Shown: piece after piece, positions 44,581 through 52,597 of the stretch
How the letters are laid out: each line of letters opens with the position of its first letter
Numbering within the stretch: position 1 is the stretch's first letter
Assembly: GCA_965216845.1 (NCBI GenBank)
Contig: OZ244200.1
Span: 2,356,001-2,420,000 of the forward strand
Direction: 5' to 3'
DNA: 64,000 nt
DNA from: Panacagrimonas sp965216845
GTDB lineage: Bacteria > Pseudomonadota > Gammaproteobacteria > Nevskiales > Nevskiaceae
Position numbers and translations under genes: made by a program
The notes under the pieces: generated by a model
Seen by the model: the letters and a program-made list of their open reading frames with translations, nothing else
Told to the model about the DNA's origin: nothing
Databases searched by the model: none

Positions 44581-46188
44581 TCACATGCGGAACACGCCCA
44601 TGCGGGTCGGGACAGCCTTGGTGCGGCCGGCGAGATCCAGCAACAGGGCCATCACCTGGCGGGTCTCGCCAGGTTCGATGACCATGTCGCACCAGAGGTT
44701 GCGTGCGTAGTTGTAGGGGCTTGCGAAGTCAGTGAATTCTTGCCGGATCGGCGCCTGGAAGGCCTCGCGTTCGGCGTCGGTCCAGCTGCCGCCGTCACGC
44801 TGATGAATGGTCTCGCGCACCATGGTCAGTGTGGTCGCCGCCTGATCCGGTCCCATCAGCGCCGCGTGCGCGGTCGGCCACATCATCATGCAGTGCGGAC
44901 TGAAGCCGCGACCGCACATCGCCATGTAGGCGGCGGCATAGGACGCGCCGGTGATGAGTGTGTACTTGGGCACGTTGGCCGAAGCCATCGCGGTCATGAA
45001 TTTGGCACCGTGCTTGGCAATGCCGGCGCGCTCCACCGTGGTGCCCACCATGAAACCCGGGGTGTCGACCAGAAACAGCATCGGCACGTCGCGCTTGCAG
45101 CACATTTCCATGAAGTGCGCGCCCTTGACCGCGCTCTCCGGAAACATGACGCCGTTGCTGGCCAGGATGCCGATGGGATAGCCGTGGATGTTGGCGAAGC
45201 CGCAGATCAGGGTGTCGCCGAACAGCGGCTTGAATTCCTGCAGCTGGCTGTCATCGACCAGTCGCGCCAGAATCTCGCGGGTGTCGTTGGGTACCCGGCG
45301 ATCCGCGCTGAACAAGCCGTAGATTTCGGTCGGGTCGTAACGCGGCGGTTGCGGTGGCGCCAGCGGCCAGCGCAAGGCCGGCCTGGGCTCCAGCCGCGCG
45401 ACGATGTCGCGGGTGATGGCCAGGGCGTGACTGTCGTTCTCCGCCATGTGATCGGTGACGCCGCTGATGGTGCTGTGCATCTGCGCGCCGCCGAGCGATT
45501 CGACGTCGATCACTTCCTTGGTCGCGGCGTAGACCAGCTGCGGGCTGCCGAGAAACATCGCGCCCTGGTTGCGGATGATCACGACCTCGTCACACAGCGC
45601 CGGAATGTAGGCGCCGCCGGCGGTGGACGGCCCATGCACGATGGCGATCTGGGCGATGCCCTCGGCCGACATGCGCACCTGGTTGTACATGATCGAACCG
45701 GCATGCCCCTCGTCCGGAAAGATGTTCGCCAGGTCGGGCAGGAAGCCGCCGCCGGACTGCACCATGGTGATGCACGGCAGGCGGTGCTGCCAGGCAAACA
45801 GCTGCGCCCGCGTGTGCTTCTTGGTGGTCATGCCGAACATGGTGCCGCCCTTGACCGTCGCCTCATTGACGATGAGCATGCAGGCGCGGCCCTGCACCAT
45901 GCCGACGCCGGTGATGACGGTGGCACCGGGCGGCACGCCTTCGTACAGCCCCTCGCCCGCCATATGGCCGAATTCCAGAAAAGGCGAACCGGGATCGAGC
46001 AAGGCGCTGATGCGCTCGCGCGGCAGCAACTGGCCACGGCGCTTGTGCAGCGCGCGCGCCTTTTCCGACCCACCGGCACTGGCCTGGCTGCGGCGCGTTT
46101 GAAGCTCGGCGATCTGTTCGAGATAGGCCGCGCGGTTGCGCGCGAATTCCTCGCTGGCGGTTGATACGTGGGAAGTCAGTACGCTCAT
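44581..46188 (-). CDS. Carboxyltransferase beta subunit, tandem copy 2
   Basis: The 535-residue protein has MVQSGGGFLPDLANIFPDE, GPSTAGGAYIPALCDEVV, VDTPGFMVGTTVERAG, GASYAAAYMAMCGRGF and WPTAHAALMGPDQAA. It is clearly paralogous to the gene at 46202-47818, from which it is separated by 13 bases; both end in GVFRM. In the segment that reads FGTIFWNQ in the neighbour it reads AGSIMYNQ, so a bulky aromatic is replaced by a small residue where acyl-pocket selectivity is expected. It also has AAAY in place of the GAGN/GAGY turn. The biotin subunit follows after 31 bases. Confidence 0.87.
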   Translation of the reverse strand: MSVLTSHVSTASEEFARNRAAYLEQIAELQTRRSQASAGGSEKARALHKRRGQLLPRERISALLDPGSPFLEFGHMAGEGLYEGVPPGATVITGVGMVQGRACMLIVNEATVKGGTMFGMTTKKHTRAQLFAWQHRLPCITMVQSGGGFLPDLANIFPDEGHAGSIMYNQVRMSAEGIAQIAIVHGPSTAGGAYIPALCDEVVIIRNQGAMFLGSPQLVYAATKEVIDVESLGGAQMHSTISGVTDHMAENDSHALAITRDIVARLEPRPALRWPLAPPQPPRYDPTEIYGLFSADRRVPNDTREILARLVDDSQLQEFKPLFGDTLICGFANIHGYPIGILASNGVMFPESAVKGAHFMEMCCKRDVPMLFLVDTPGFMVGTTVERAGIAKHGAKFMTAMASANVPKYTLITGASYAAAYMAMCGRGFSPHCMMMWPTAHAALMGPDQAATTLTMVRETIHQRDGGSWTDAEREAFQAPIRQEFTDFASPYNYARNLWCDMVIEPGETRQVMALLLDLAGRTKAVPTRMGVFRM

Positions 46189-46201
46189 GGTGATCTCATC
46201 C

Positions 46202-47818
46202 TCACATGCGGAACACGCCGAACTCGGTCGGCTGTGTGGGCGCGCGGCCCGCCAGTTCCAGCAGCAGTCCCATCACGGTGCGTGTTTCCAGGGGGTCAAT
46301 CACCATGTCGCACCAGGTATTGCGGGCGAAATTGTAGGCGTCGGCAAAATCCTCGAAGGTCTTGCGCGTGGGCGCCATGTAGGCTTCGCGTTCGGCTTGG
46401 GTCCAGCTGGTGCCCTCGCGCTTGTGGATGTCGTCCTTGACCATGGCCAGCGTGGTTGCGGCCTGATCCGGCCCCATGATCGCGGCGCGACCGCTGGGCC
46501 ACATCAACATGGCGTTGGGCTTGAACGCGCGACCGCACATGGCCAGGTAGCCGGCGCCGTAGGAGGCGCCGATGATGAGCGTGTACTTGGGGACTTCGGC
46601 GCAGGCCATGGCGGTGATCATCTTGGCGCCGTGCTTGGCAATGCCGGCCTCCTCGGCTTCGCGACCGACCATGAAGCCGGTGACATCGGCCATGAACAGC
46701 AGCGGGATGTCGCGTTTGCAGCAAAGATCGATGAAGTGCGCGGCCTTCATCGCGCACTCGGAGAACAGCACGCCGTTGTTGCACAGAATCCCGACCTCGA
46801 AGCCCATCATGCGGCCAAAGCCGCAAATCAGGGTTTCACCGTACAGCGGCTTGAACTCGCGAAACTGGCTACCGTCGACAAGTCGGGCGACGATCTCGCG
46901 GTTGTCGGTCGGCACGCGGGTGTCGCGACTGACGATGCCGTAGATGTCGTTGGGGTCATGCAGCGGTGGTTGCGGCGGCAGCACCTTCCAGCGCTGCGCC
47001 GGCGGCGTGCCGAGATTGGCGACCAGGTCGCGCACGATGGCGATGGCGTGGCCGTCGCTCTCGGCCAGATAATCGGTGACGCCGCTGACGCTCGAATGCA
47101 TCTCGCCGCCGCCCAGCGTCTCCTCGTCCACCTCGTCCTTGGTCGCCGCGTACACCAGCTGTGGCCCGCCCAGAAACATGCGTCCCTGGTTGCGGACGAT
47201 CACGTTCTGGTCGCACAGCGCAGGCATATAAGCGCCACCGGCGGTGGAGGTCCCATGCACGGTCGCAATCTGCGCGATGCCTTCGCCCGACATGCGGATC
47301 TGATTCCAGAAGATAGTGCCGAACTGCCCCCAGTCCGGGAACACATGGGGCTGGTCCGGCAGGTTGGCACCGCCGGACTGAACCAGCGTGATGCAAGGCA
47401 GGCGGTGCTGCCAGGCAAAGCGCTGCGCGCGCACGTGCTTTTTGCAGGTGATGCCGTAATAAGTGCCGCCCTTTACGGTCGCGTCGTTGGCGATGACCAT
47501 GCACGGGCGCCCCGCAATCAGCCCTACGCCGGTGATGATGCTGCCGCCGGGCGGAACGCCTTCATACAGGCCTTCGCCGGCCAGGTGCGAGAATTCCAGA
47601 AACGGCGAGCCGGCGTCGATCAGCGCCGTCACTCGCTCGCGCGGCAGCATCTGGCCGCGCTTCTTGTGCAGCCGCCGGGCACGTTCGGGTCCGCCGGCGC
47701 TGGCTTCGGAACGCCGCTGGCGCAGGTCGGCCACGCGGGCCAGATAGGCCTCGCGGTTGAGGCGGAAGTCCTCGCTCGAGGACGCCACCCGGGAAGGCAT
47801 CAGGGCCATCGGATTCAA
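46202..47818 (-). CDS. Carboxyltransferase beta subunit, tandem copy 1
   Basis: The 538-residue protein has LVQSGGANLPDQPHVFPDW, FGTIFWNQIRMSGEG, GTSTAGGAYMPALCDQ, MADVTGFMVGREAEEAG, GASYGAGYLAMCGRAF and WPSGRAAIMGPDQAA. The FGxIFxNQ pattern resembles methylcrotonyl-CoA carboxylase. It is the first gene of the ten-gene operon; three in-frame ATGs (47818, 47809, 47800) are possible starts. The 28-base palindrome lies about 100 bases upstream. Two full-length carboxyltransferases side by side with one biotin subunit gene are unusual. Confidence 0.87.
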   Translation of the reverse strand: MNPMALMPSRVASSSEDFRLNREAYLARVADLRQRRSEASAGGPERARRLHKKRGQMLPRERVTALIDAGSPFLEFSHLAGEGLYEGVPPGGSIITGVGLIAGRPCMVIANDATVKGGTYYGITCKKHVRAQRFAWQHRLPCITLVQSGGANLPDQPHVFPDWGQFGTIFWNQIRMSGEGIAQIATVHGTSTAGGAYMPALCDQNVIVRNQGRMFLGGPQLVYAATKDEVDEETLGGGEMHSSVSGVTDYLAESDGHAIAIVRDLVANLGTPPAQRWKVLPPQPPLHDPNDIYGIVSRDTRVPTDNREIVARLVDGSQFREFKPLYGETLICGFGRMMGFEVGILCNNGVLFSECAMKAAHFIDLCCKRDIPLLFMADVTGFMVGREAEEAGIAKHGAKMITAMACAEVPKYTLIIGASYGAGYLAMCGRAFKPNAMLMWPSGRAAIMGPDQAATTLAMVKDDIHKREGTSWTQAEREAYMAPTRKTFEDFADAYNFARNTWCDMVIDPLETRTVMGLLLELAGRAPTQPTEFGVFRM

Positions 47819-48146
47819 AACTCCTGGAAATTTGCGCCGCTACCAGACGGCGTCGATGAGCAAGGTGGCGGTGATACGCGTACTGGTGGAGGGCGTCGGG
47901 CCGCGACCGCGCCCCTGAAATCTATCAAACGCTTGATAGATTTCTTGACCGCAATTTCTCCTGATTCGCTGGACATCGACAATGTTCTCCCCCAGGTTTC
48001 GGCGTCGTTCGGGATGTCCGCCACAGCCACGGCGACGCGATCCGTGAACCCTGAGATTGCCCGCGCGAGCTTGCAAGCGCAAGCCCCCGGGCAAGCCTCG
48101 AGGCGTCCGCGACGCGGCGCGCGATCCGCGTGCGGAATGTGACTTG
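47819..48146. other. 328-base regulatory gap between the CoA ligase and the ten-gene operon
   Basis: The gap contains the 28-base palindrome described separately and no convincing gene. A 71-codon open frame on the minus strand crosses the palindrome but has no ribosome binding site or family match. The gap should hold the promoter for the operon starting at 47818 and the end of the upstream unit. Confidence 0.5.
47917..47944. promoter_or_regulatory. Perfect 28-base inverted repeat, putative TetR-type operator (copy 2)
   Basis: Arms of 12 bases (GAAATCTATCAA and its exact complement) flank ACGC. The central 22 bases are identical to 29173-29194. It is AT-rich in a GC-rich region and lies 98 bases before the first gene of the carboxylase operon. 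Atu clusters in Pseudomonas are controlled by the TetR-type repressor AtuR through 13-base inverted repeats, which makes a similar control likely. Confidence 0.65.
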
Positions 48147-49799
48147 CTAGTTGGCGGGGGTCGTCGCCTCGCGCAGTTCGCGCTTGAGGATCTTGCCGAC
48201 CGGGTTGCGCGGAATGGCTTCGACCACCCGCAGCGACTCTGGCAGTTTGTAACTGCCAAAGCCCTGTTCACGCATCCAGTCGGTGACCTCGGTCAGCGTC
48301 GGCGGATGCGCCGGGTCACGCGCCACCACGCACAGGCAGACTTTCTCGCCCATGATGTCGTCCGGCACTGCGATGGCGGCGCAGTCAACGACGGCCGGAT
48401 GCCCCAGCGCCATGTTCTCGACCTCGGCGGCGCTGATGTTGAAACCGCCGCGGATGATGATGTCCTTCTTGCGATCAAAGAAGCTGACAAAATGGTCTTC
48501 CAGGATCTTGAAGGTGTCGCCGGTATAGAAAAAGCCATCGGCGTCGAAGGACTTGGCATTGACGTCCGGCCGCTTGAAATAGCCGGGGAAGACATTCGGC
48601 CCCTTGTAGGCCAGCTCGCCCACGCCGCCCGGCTCGGTGACGGCAGCGCCGTCCTCGCCGACGATCTTGACCTGCACGCCGGGAATCGCCGACGGCCACT
48701 GCGTGCCTTGGCACCCCCACCAGGGCAAGTGATCCACCCGCTGCGACGGGTCGGGTACGTCGTGCGGTCCGGCGACCAGGGCAGTGCCCTCGTTCTGCCC
48801 CCACAGATTGATGATCTCGATATTCCAGCGCCGCTTGAACGCCTCGATGGCGTAGGCCGACGGCGGTGCCGAACCGACCGCCAGCGTGCGAATCTGGCTC
48901 AGATCGATCTGGTCAACGTTGGGCAGCTTGCAGATCATGTTGAGCATGGCCGGCACCAGGCTGGAGAACTGCACGCCGGCGGTAGCCAGCTGCTGGACGA
49001 ACAGTTCCAGGTTCAGCGGATGATGCAGAATCAGGGTGCCGGCGTTGAACAGCCAAGGCAGCATCATCGCGCCGACGCCGGTCATGTTGACGATCGGTGC
49101 CGCACAGAGAACGCGGTCCCCATCCCGCACATCGACCAGCGACAGCACCCGACCGGACTGGAAGAACCAGTTGTTGTGCGACAGCGGTGTGCCCTTGGGC
49201 AGCGACTCGGTACCGGAGGTCCAGCACAGCGTGAACACATCATTGGCGTCCAGCGACACCTGCGACAGCAACGCCGGATTCGACGCGCCGCCGGCCCATT
49301 GGGTCAGCGTCTCAAGGCCAATGCGATGCTCGATTTGGTGGTCGCCGGGCAGCTTGTCCACCAGGCTCAGGTACTGGTTGCCCTTGAACTGATCGGCCGC
49401 GATGTAGAAGCGGGCGCCGGTGGTTTGCGCAACGTGTCCAAGCTCGTGCTGACGCCACTGCATGGCCAAGGGCGAAGGAATGCCGCCGGCCATGCTCACG
49501 CCGAAGTACAGCACCACCAGCTCCCAGACATTGGGCAGGTGCATGATGACCACCTCGTCCTTCTTCAGGCCCAACTCCAGCAACCGGGTGGCGATGGCCT
49601 GCGCGGCCGCGCCCACTTCTGCCCAGGTCTTCTCCTGGGGCGGCGTCCCCACCAGCTCGCTGCGGTCGGCCGGGTCGATCAGCGCGACCCGATCACCGTG
49701 CGCGGCAACCTGTTCGCGCAGCGTGTCGATCAGCGTCGTCGTGCCCCAGTAACCGGCGGCGGTGTATTCCCGAATCGTCTTTTCATCATGCAAAATCAT
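48147..49799 (-). CDS. AMP-dependent acyl-CoA ligase (AliA/cyclohexanecarboxylate-CoA ligase-like)
   Basis: The 550-residue adenylate-forming enzyme has the motif CWTSGTESLPKGTPLSH in place of the common TSGTTG, NLWGQNEGTALV, the hinge segment FYTGDTFKILEDHFVSFFDR, KKDIIIRGGFNISAAEVE and the catalytic lysine in NPVGKILKREL. Size and the C-terminal pattern fit medium-chain or alicyclic acid CoA ligases. GGAGG precedes the ATG. It follows the two-subunit acyl-CoA dehydrogenase on the same strand by 36 bases, which suggests that the acid it activates is next dehydrogenated by that enzyme. Confidence 0.87.
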   Translation of the reverse strand: MILHDEKTIREYTAAGYWGTTTLIDTLREQVAAHGDRVALIDPADRSELVGTPPQEKTWAEVGAAAQAIATRLLELGLKKDEVVIMHLPNVWELVVLYFGVSMAGGIPSPLAMQWRQHELGHVAQTTGARFYIAADQFKGNQYLSLVDKLPGDHQIEHRIGLETLTQWAGGASNPALLSQVSLDANDVFTLCWTSGTESLPKGTPLSHNNWFFQSGRVLSLVDVRDGDRVLCAAPIVNMTGVGAMMLPWLFNAGTLILHHPLNLELFVQQLATAGVQFSSLVPAMLNMICKLPNVDQIDLSQIRTLAVGSAPPSAYAIEAFKRRWNIEIINLWGQNEGTALVAGPHDVPDPSQRVDHLPWWGCQGTQWPSAIPGVQVKIVGEDGAAVTEPGGVGELAYKGPNVFPGYFKRPDVNAKSFDADGFFYTGDTFKILEDHFVSFFDRKKDIIIRGGFNISAAEVENMALGHPAVVDCAAIAVPDDIMGEKVCLCVVARDPAHPPTLTEVTDWMREQGFGSYKLPESLRVVEAIPRNPVGKILKRELREATTPAN

Positions 49800-49835
49800 G
49801 TTTTTCCTCCGTTGTCGTTATTGCGGGGTGGCGGC

Positions 49836-50870
49836 TCAGACTGCGGCGCTGCCGCCGAGTCCGGTCAGAAATGGCCACAGACCTGCGCCGCCAACCTCCA
49901 GCGCCTTGCGGCCGAGCAGCGTGTTCCAGTACACCTCGGTGCCGAACTCGTCGCGCCAGCTCCACAGCCGCCGGGTGTAGTGGTGCAGACGGTGCTCGTG
50001 GGTGAAACCCATCGCGCCATGGACCTGGTGGGCAATCTTCGTCGCCGAATCCACCGCCATGCTGGCGCGCGCCTTGGCCACCGCAATGTCGAACAGACCG
50101 TCGCCGGATTGGGCGGCGGCGGCGGCGGCGTCAACGGCGGCATCCACTGCCGCCACCTCGGCGGCGAGCAGTGCCAGCGTCTGCTGAATGGCCTGGAAGG
50201 CTGCCAGCGGGCGACCGAACTGCTTGCGTTCCAGCGCGTACGCCGAGGCCAGCGCCAGACAGCGCTGCAAGGCGCCAGCCATCTGCGCACTGCGCATCAG
50301 CGCGCCCAGTGCCAGCCAGCGCGTGGCGTCAATCGACGATGCGGCATCCAGACTGGATTCGGATTGCGCAAGATCCAGATCGTCGCGCGGTTCGCCGGCC
50401 GGGTTGACGTCCTGCTTCAGTACCCGCGCACGCGGATAAAGCTTCAGGCGTCGCTGGTCATCAGCGCCATCCAGCGCCACAACCGGCAGATCGCGCCCCC
50501 AGGGCACGCGTCGGTGCGTACCCGAAGAGGCGGCGCTCGCCGGCTCCGGCGGCGTGATCGTCAACGCCCCGCTCGGCAGCGACTGGCCGGCATCGACCAG
50601 CGCCAGGCCCGCCAGCCAGTGTTCGGCCAGCGGCACCGGCGCGGCGTGATAGCCCGCCACCTTGAGCAGGGCCATGCCATCGGCCAGCCCCAGTTCGGCG
50701 CCTCCGCAGGTCATCGGCAACAGCGCGTTGGCAAGCCCGTTTTCTTCCAGCGCGTGCCACAGGTCTTGTGCCCACTGACCCTGCTCCAGGGCGTTGACGC
50801 AGGCCACCGTGCTCAGGTCGGTGAAGATGCGGTCGGCCGTCTGCAACAGCAGTTGGGTTGATTCGCTCAT
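49836..50870 (-). CDS. Acyl-CoA dehydrogenase-like small subunit (probable heteromeric partner)
   Basis: The 344-residue protein has a degenerate acyl-CoA dehydrogenase sequence. The C-terminal domain is recognisable (ALERKQFGRPLAAFQAIQQ, VHGAMGFTHEHRLHHYTRRL, FGTEVYWNTLLG), but the GEGTxEI catalytic segment and the flavin motifs of the N-half are missing or altered. Such subunits pair with a second one to form alpha2beta2 enzymes, as in bacterial steroid side-chain degradation (FadE26/27-type). Its ATG overlaps the TGA of the larger subunit gene (ATGA), so balanced synthesis is expected. Confidence 0.8.
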   Translation of the reverse strand: MSESTQLLLQTADRIFTDLSTVACVNALEQGQWAQDLWHALEENGLANALLPMTCGGAELGLADGMALLKVAGYHAAPVPLAEHWLAGLALVDAGQSLPSGALTITPPEPASAASSGTHRRVPWGRDLPVVALDGADDQRRLKLYPRARVLKQDVNPAGEPRDDLDLAQSESSLDAASSIDATRWLALGALMRSAQMAGALQRCLALASAYALERKQFGRPLAAFQAIQQTLALLAAEVAAVDAAVDAAAAAAQSGDGLFDIAVAKARASMAVDSATKIAHQVHGAMGFTHEHRLHHYTRRLWSWRDEFGTEVYWNTLLGRKALEVGGAGLWPFLTGLGGSAAV

Positions 50871-52027
50871 CGCAGTCCCAGTCCTCGTGCAATTGCGCCG
50901 CGCAGGATTTCGTTGGTGCCGCCGCGCAAGGTGGACGATGGCGCGCGCAACACCGCCTCGGCCAGCAGTCGACCGAACTCGCCATCGTGCAATGAAATGC
51001 CGGCGTTGGCGGCAATCAGGCGAGCCTGTTCTGGCAACAGGCGCTCGAAGCGCGTCCCCAGATCCTTGACCACCGCCGCTTCGACTTCCGGCGAGCTGCC
51101 GGCCTGCAGACGAGCGGCGATGGACAGCGACATCTGCCGCAGGGTTGCCAGCTGCGTGACCAGCGCGCCGACCGCCGTGGTCAACGGACTGTCGACCTCG
51201 CCGAGCTGCGCGGCCAGCGGGTCGAGCAGACTGGCCAGCACCGGGTAGTAACTGAGAAATCGCTCCGGACCACTGCGCTCGTAGGCGAGCTCGCTGACTA
51301 CCTGCGTCCAGCCCTGGCCGATTTCGCCGATCACGCACGTGTCCGGCACGAATACCTCGTCGAACACCACTTCGTTGAAATGGTGATGCCCCGCCAGATT
51401 GAGGACGGGGCGCATCTGGATGCCCTTGGCGTCCAGTTCCACCAGCAACTGGCTGAGTCCGGCGTGTCGATTCTGTTCGCGGGGCGAGGTTCGGCACAGC
51501 ACGATCATGCAGTGCGCCTGGTGCGCGAAGCTCGTCCAGATCTTGCGGCCCGTCAAGCGCCAGCCGCCGTCCACACGGTCGGCACGGGTGCGTACCGAGG
51601 CCAGATCGGAGCCGGCGTCGGGCTCGCTCATGCCGATGGCGAAAAAGCATTCGCCGCGCGCGATCTCCGGCAAGAATCGCTGACGTTGCGCCTCGGTGCC
51701 GTAGCGCAGCAGCATCGGACCGGTCTGCCGATCCGAAATCCAGTGCGCGCCCACCGGCGCACCGGCCGACAGCAGCTCTTCGGTGACCACATAGCGTTCC
51801 AGCGAGCTGCGCTCGGCGCCGCCGTATTTGCTGGGCCAGGTCATGCCGAGCCAGCCTGCGCGACCAAGCTTGCGCGAAAACGCCGGCGAGGCGTTCATCC
51901 AGGAATCGCTGCCGGGCACGAAGGTGCCCGCTGCCAGCTCCTGGCGCAGGAACGCGCGGACCTGGTGTCGCAGCGTCTCGGTCACCTCCGGCAGGCGCTC
52001 GTGCGGAAACAGCAATCGCTGGGACAT
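50867..52027 (-). CDS. Acyl-CoA dehydrogenase large subunit (heteromeric type)
   Basis: The 386-residue protein has GMSEPDAGSDLASVRTRA, RKIWTSFAHQAH, LNLAGHHHFNEVVFDEVFVP and the C-terminal STLRGGTNEILRGAIARGLGL, where glycine stands at the usual glutamate position; an alternative base could be the glutamate in ELAYERSG. This is the pattern of FadE-type subunits that work as heteromers. The ATG at 52027 follows GAGGAGA. The stop overlaps the small-subunit start. A substrate bulkier than straight-chain acyl-CoA is likely by analogy with steroid enzymes. Confidence 0.83.
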   Translation of the reverse strand: MSQRLLFPHERLPEVTETLRHQVRAFLRQELAAGTFVPGSDSWMNASPAFSRKLGRAGWLGMTWPSKYGGAERSSLERYVVTEELLSAGAPVGAHWISDRQTGPMLLRYGTEAQRQRFLPEIARGECFFAIGMSEPDAGSDLASVRTRADRVDGGWRLTGRKIWTSFAHQAHCMIVLCRTSPREQNRHAGLSQLLVELDAKGIQMRPVLNLAGHHHFNEVVFDEVFVPDTCVIGEIGQGWTQVVSELAYERSGPERFLSYYPVLASLLDPLAAQLGEVDSPLTTAVGALVTQLATLRQMSLSIAARLQAGSSPEVEAAVVKDLGTRFERLLPEQARLIAANAGISLHDGEFGRLLAEAVLRAPSSTLRGGTNEILRGAIARGLGLR

Positions 52028-52597
52028 CAATCTCCTCGCCCGGCTCGGGCTTGACGCGCGAATCTCAGTGTTCGGGTCATGATTTTGTTGGTGAAGGCGG
52101 TGACGCATCGCGCATCGGCGGTGCGATGCGCCTGTCAACGGGGTTGGCGCGGCTGGATGCTCGCGCAGCGTGCGGCAAAAGACAAGCCTGCCGGCTCTGG
52201 CGCCGACGATGCCGGATCGGGGCACCGAACGGATCCGGCGCTGAACCGTGCCGTGCCGCAGGCCGCGCCGGAATCACAGCGTGGGCGCTGCCCGCTGGGG
52301 GTCGCCAGCGCAGTCGGGGCGATGCCACGGCAAGGTTTGCGACGACCCCTGCCCGCCCGCGCGGTGCGCGCTTGGTCGCCGCAGGCAACGGCCTGCGGGC
52401 GCTGCCGAATCGGCTCGCCAGGGCTTTGCCAAAAGGTAGCTGCGCCACCATCATGGGTTTGGGGTCGGCCAGATCAACACGCGCCAACAGCGCGAGCCGG
52501 CGCTGCAAACATTCGAACGTGACCGCCTGCCGCAACATCCCGGCCGTAGCGTCTGAACATTCGAAAAAATCATGATCAAAGGAAGAGAGAGGACACC
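52028..52597. other. 570-base divergent intergenic region
   Basis: It separates the minus-strand dehydrogenase unit from the plus-strand Baeyer-Villiger operon and should contain promoters for both. A 153-codon minus-strand open frame (52077-52538) is rich in Arg, Ala and Pro, has no recognised domain and is probably not a gene. Seen: a hairpin CCGCAGGC-AACG-GCCTGCGG (52379-52398) and two copies of AACATTCGAA (52508 and 52556), the second just upstream of the aldehyde dehydrogenase ribosome binding site. No transposase remnant was identified with confidence. Confidence 0.5.

Noticed and set aside
47815..48030. 71-codon minus-strand open frame across the 28-base palindrome
   Set aside because: No ribosome binding site, no family match; the similarity to the AtuD-like N-terminus is confined to the shared 22-mer.
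39208..50861. Very long plus-strand open frames (up to 1135 codons) opposite the minus-strand operons
   Set aside because: They are antisense shadows caused by high GC and biased third positions; they have no ribosome binding sites or recognisable domains, while the minus strand shows complete enzyme families.
52077..52538. 153-codon minus-strand open frame in the divergent intergenic region
   Set aside because: Arg/Ala/Pro-rich, no ribosome binding site recognised and no family match; kept only as a note under the intergenic region.
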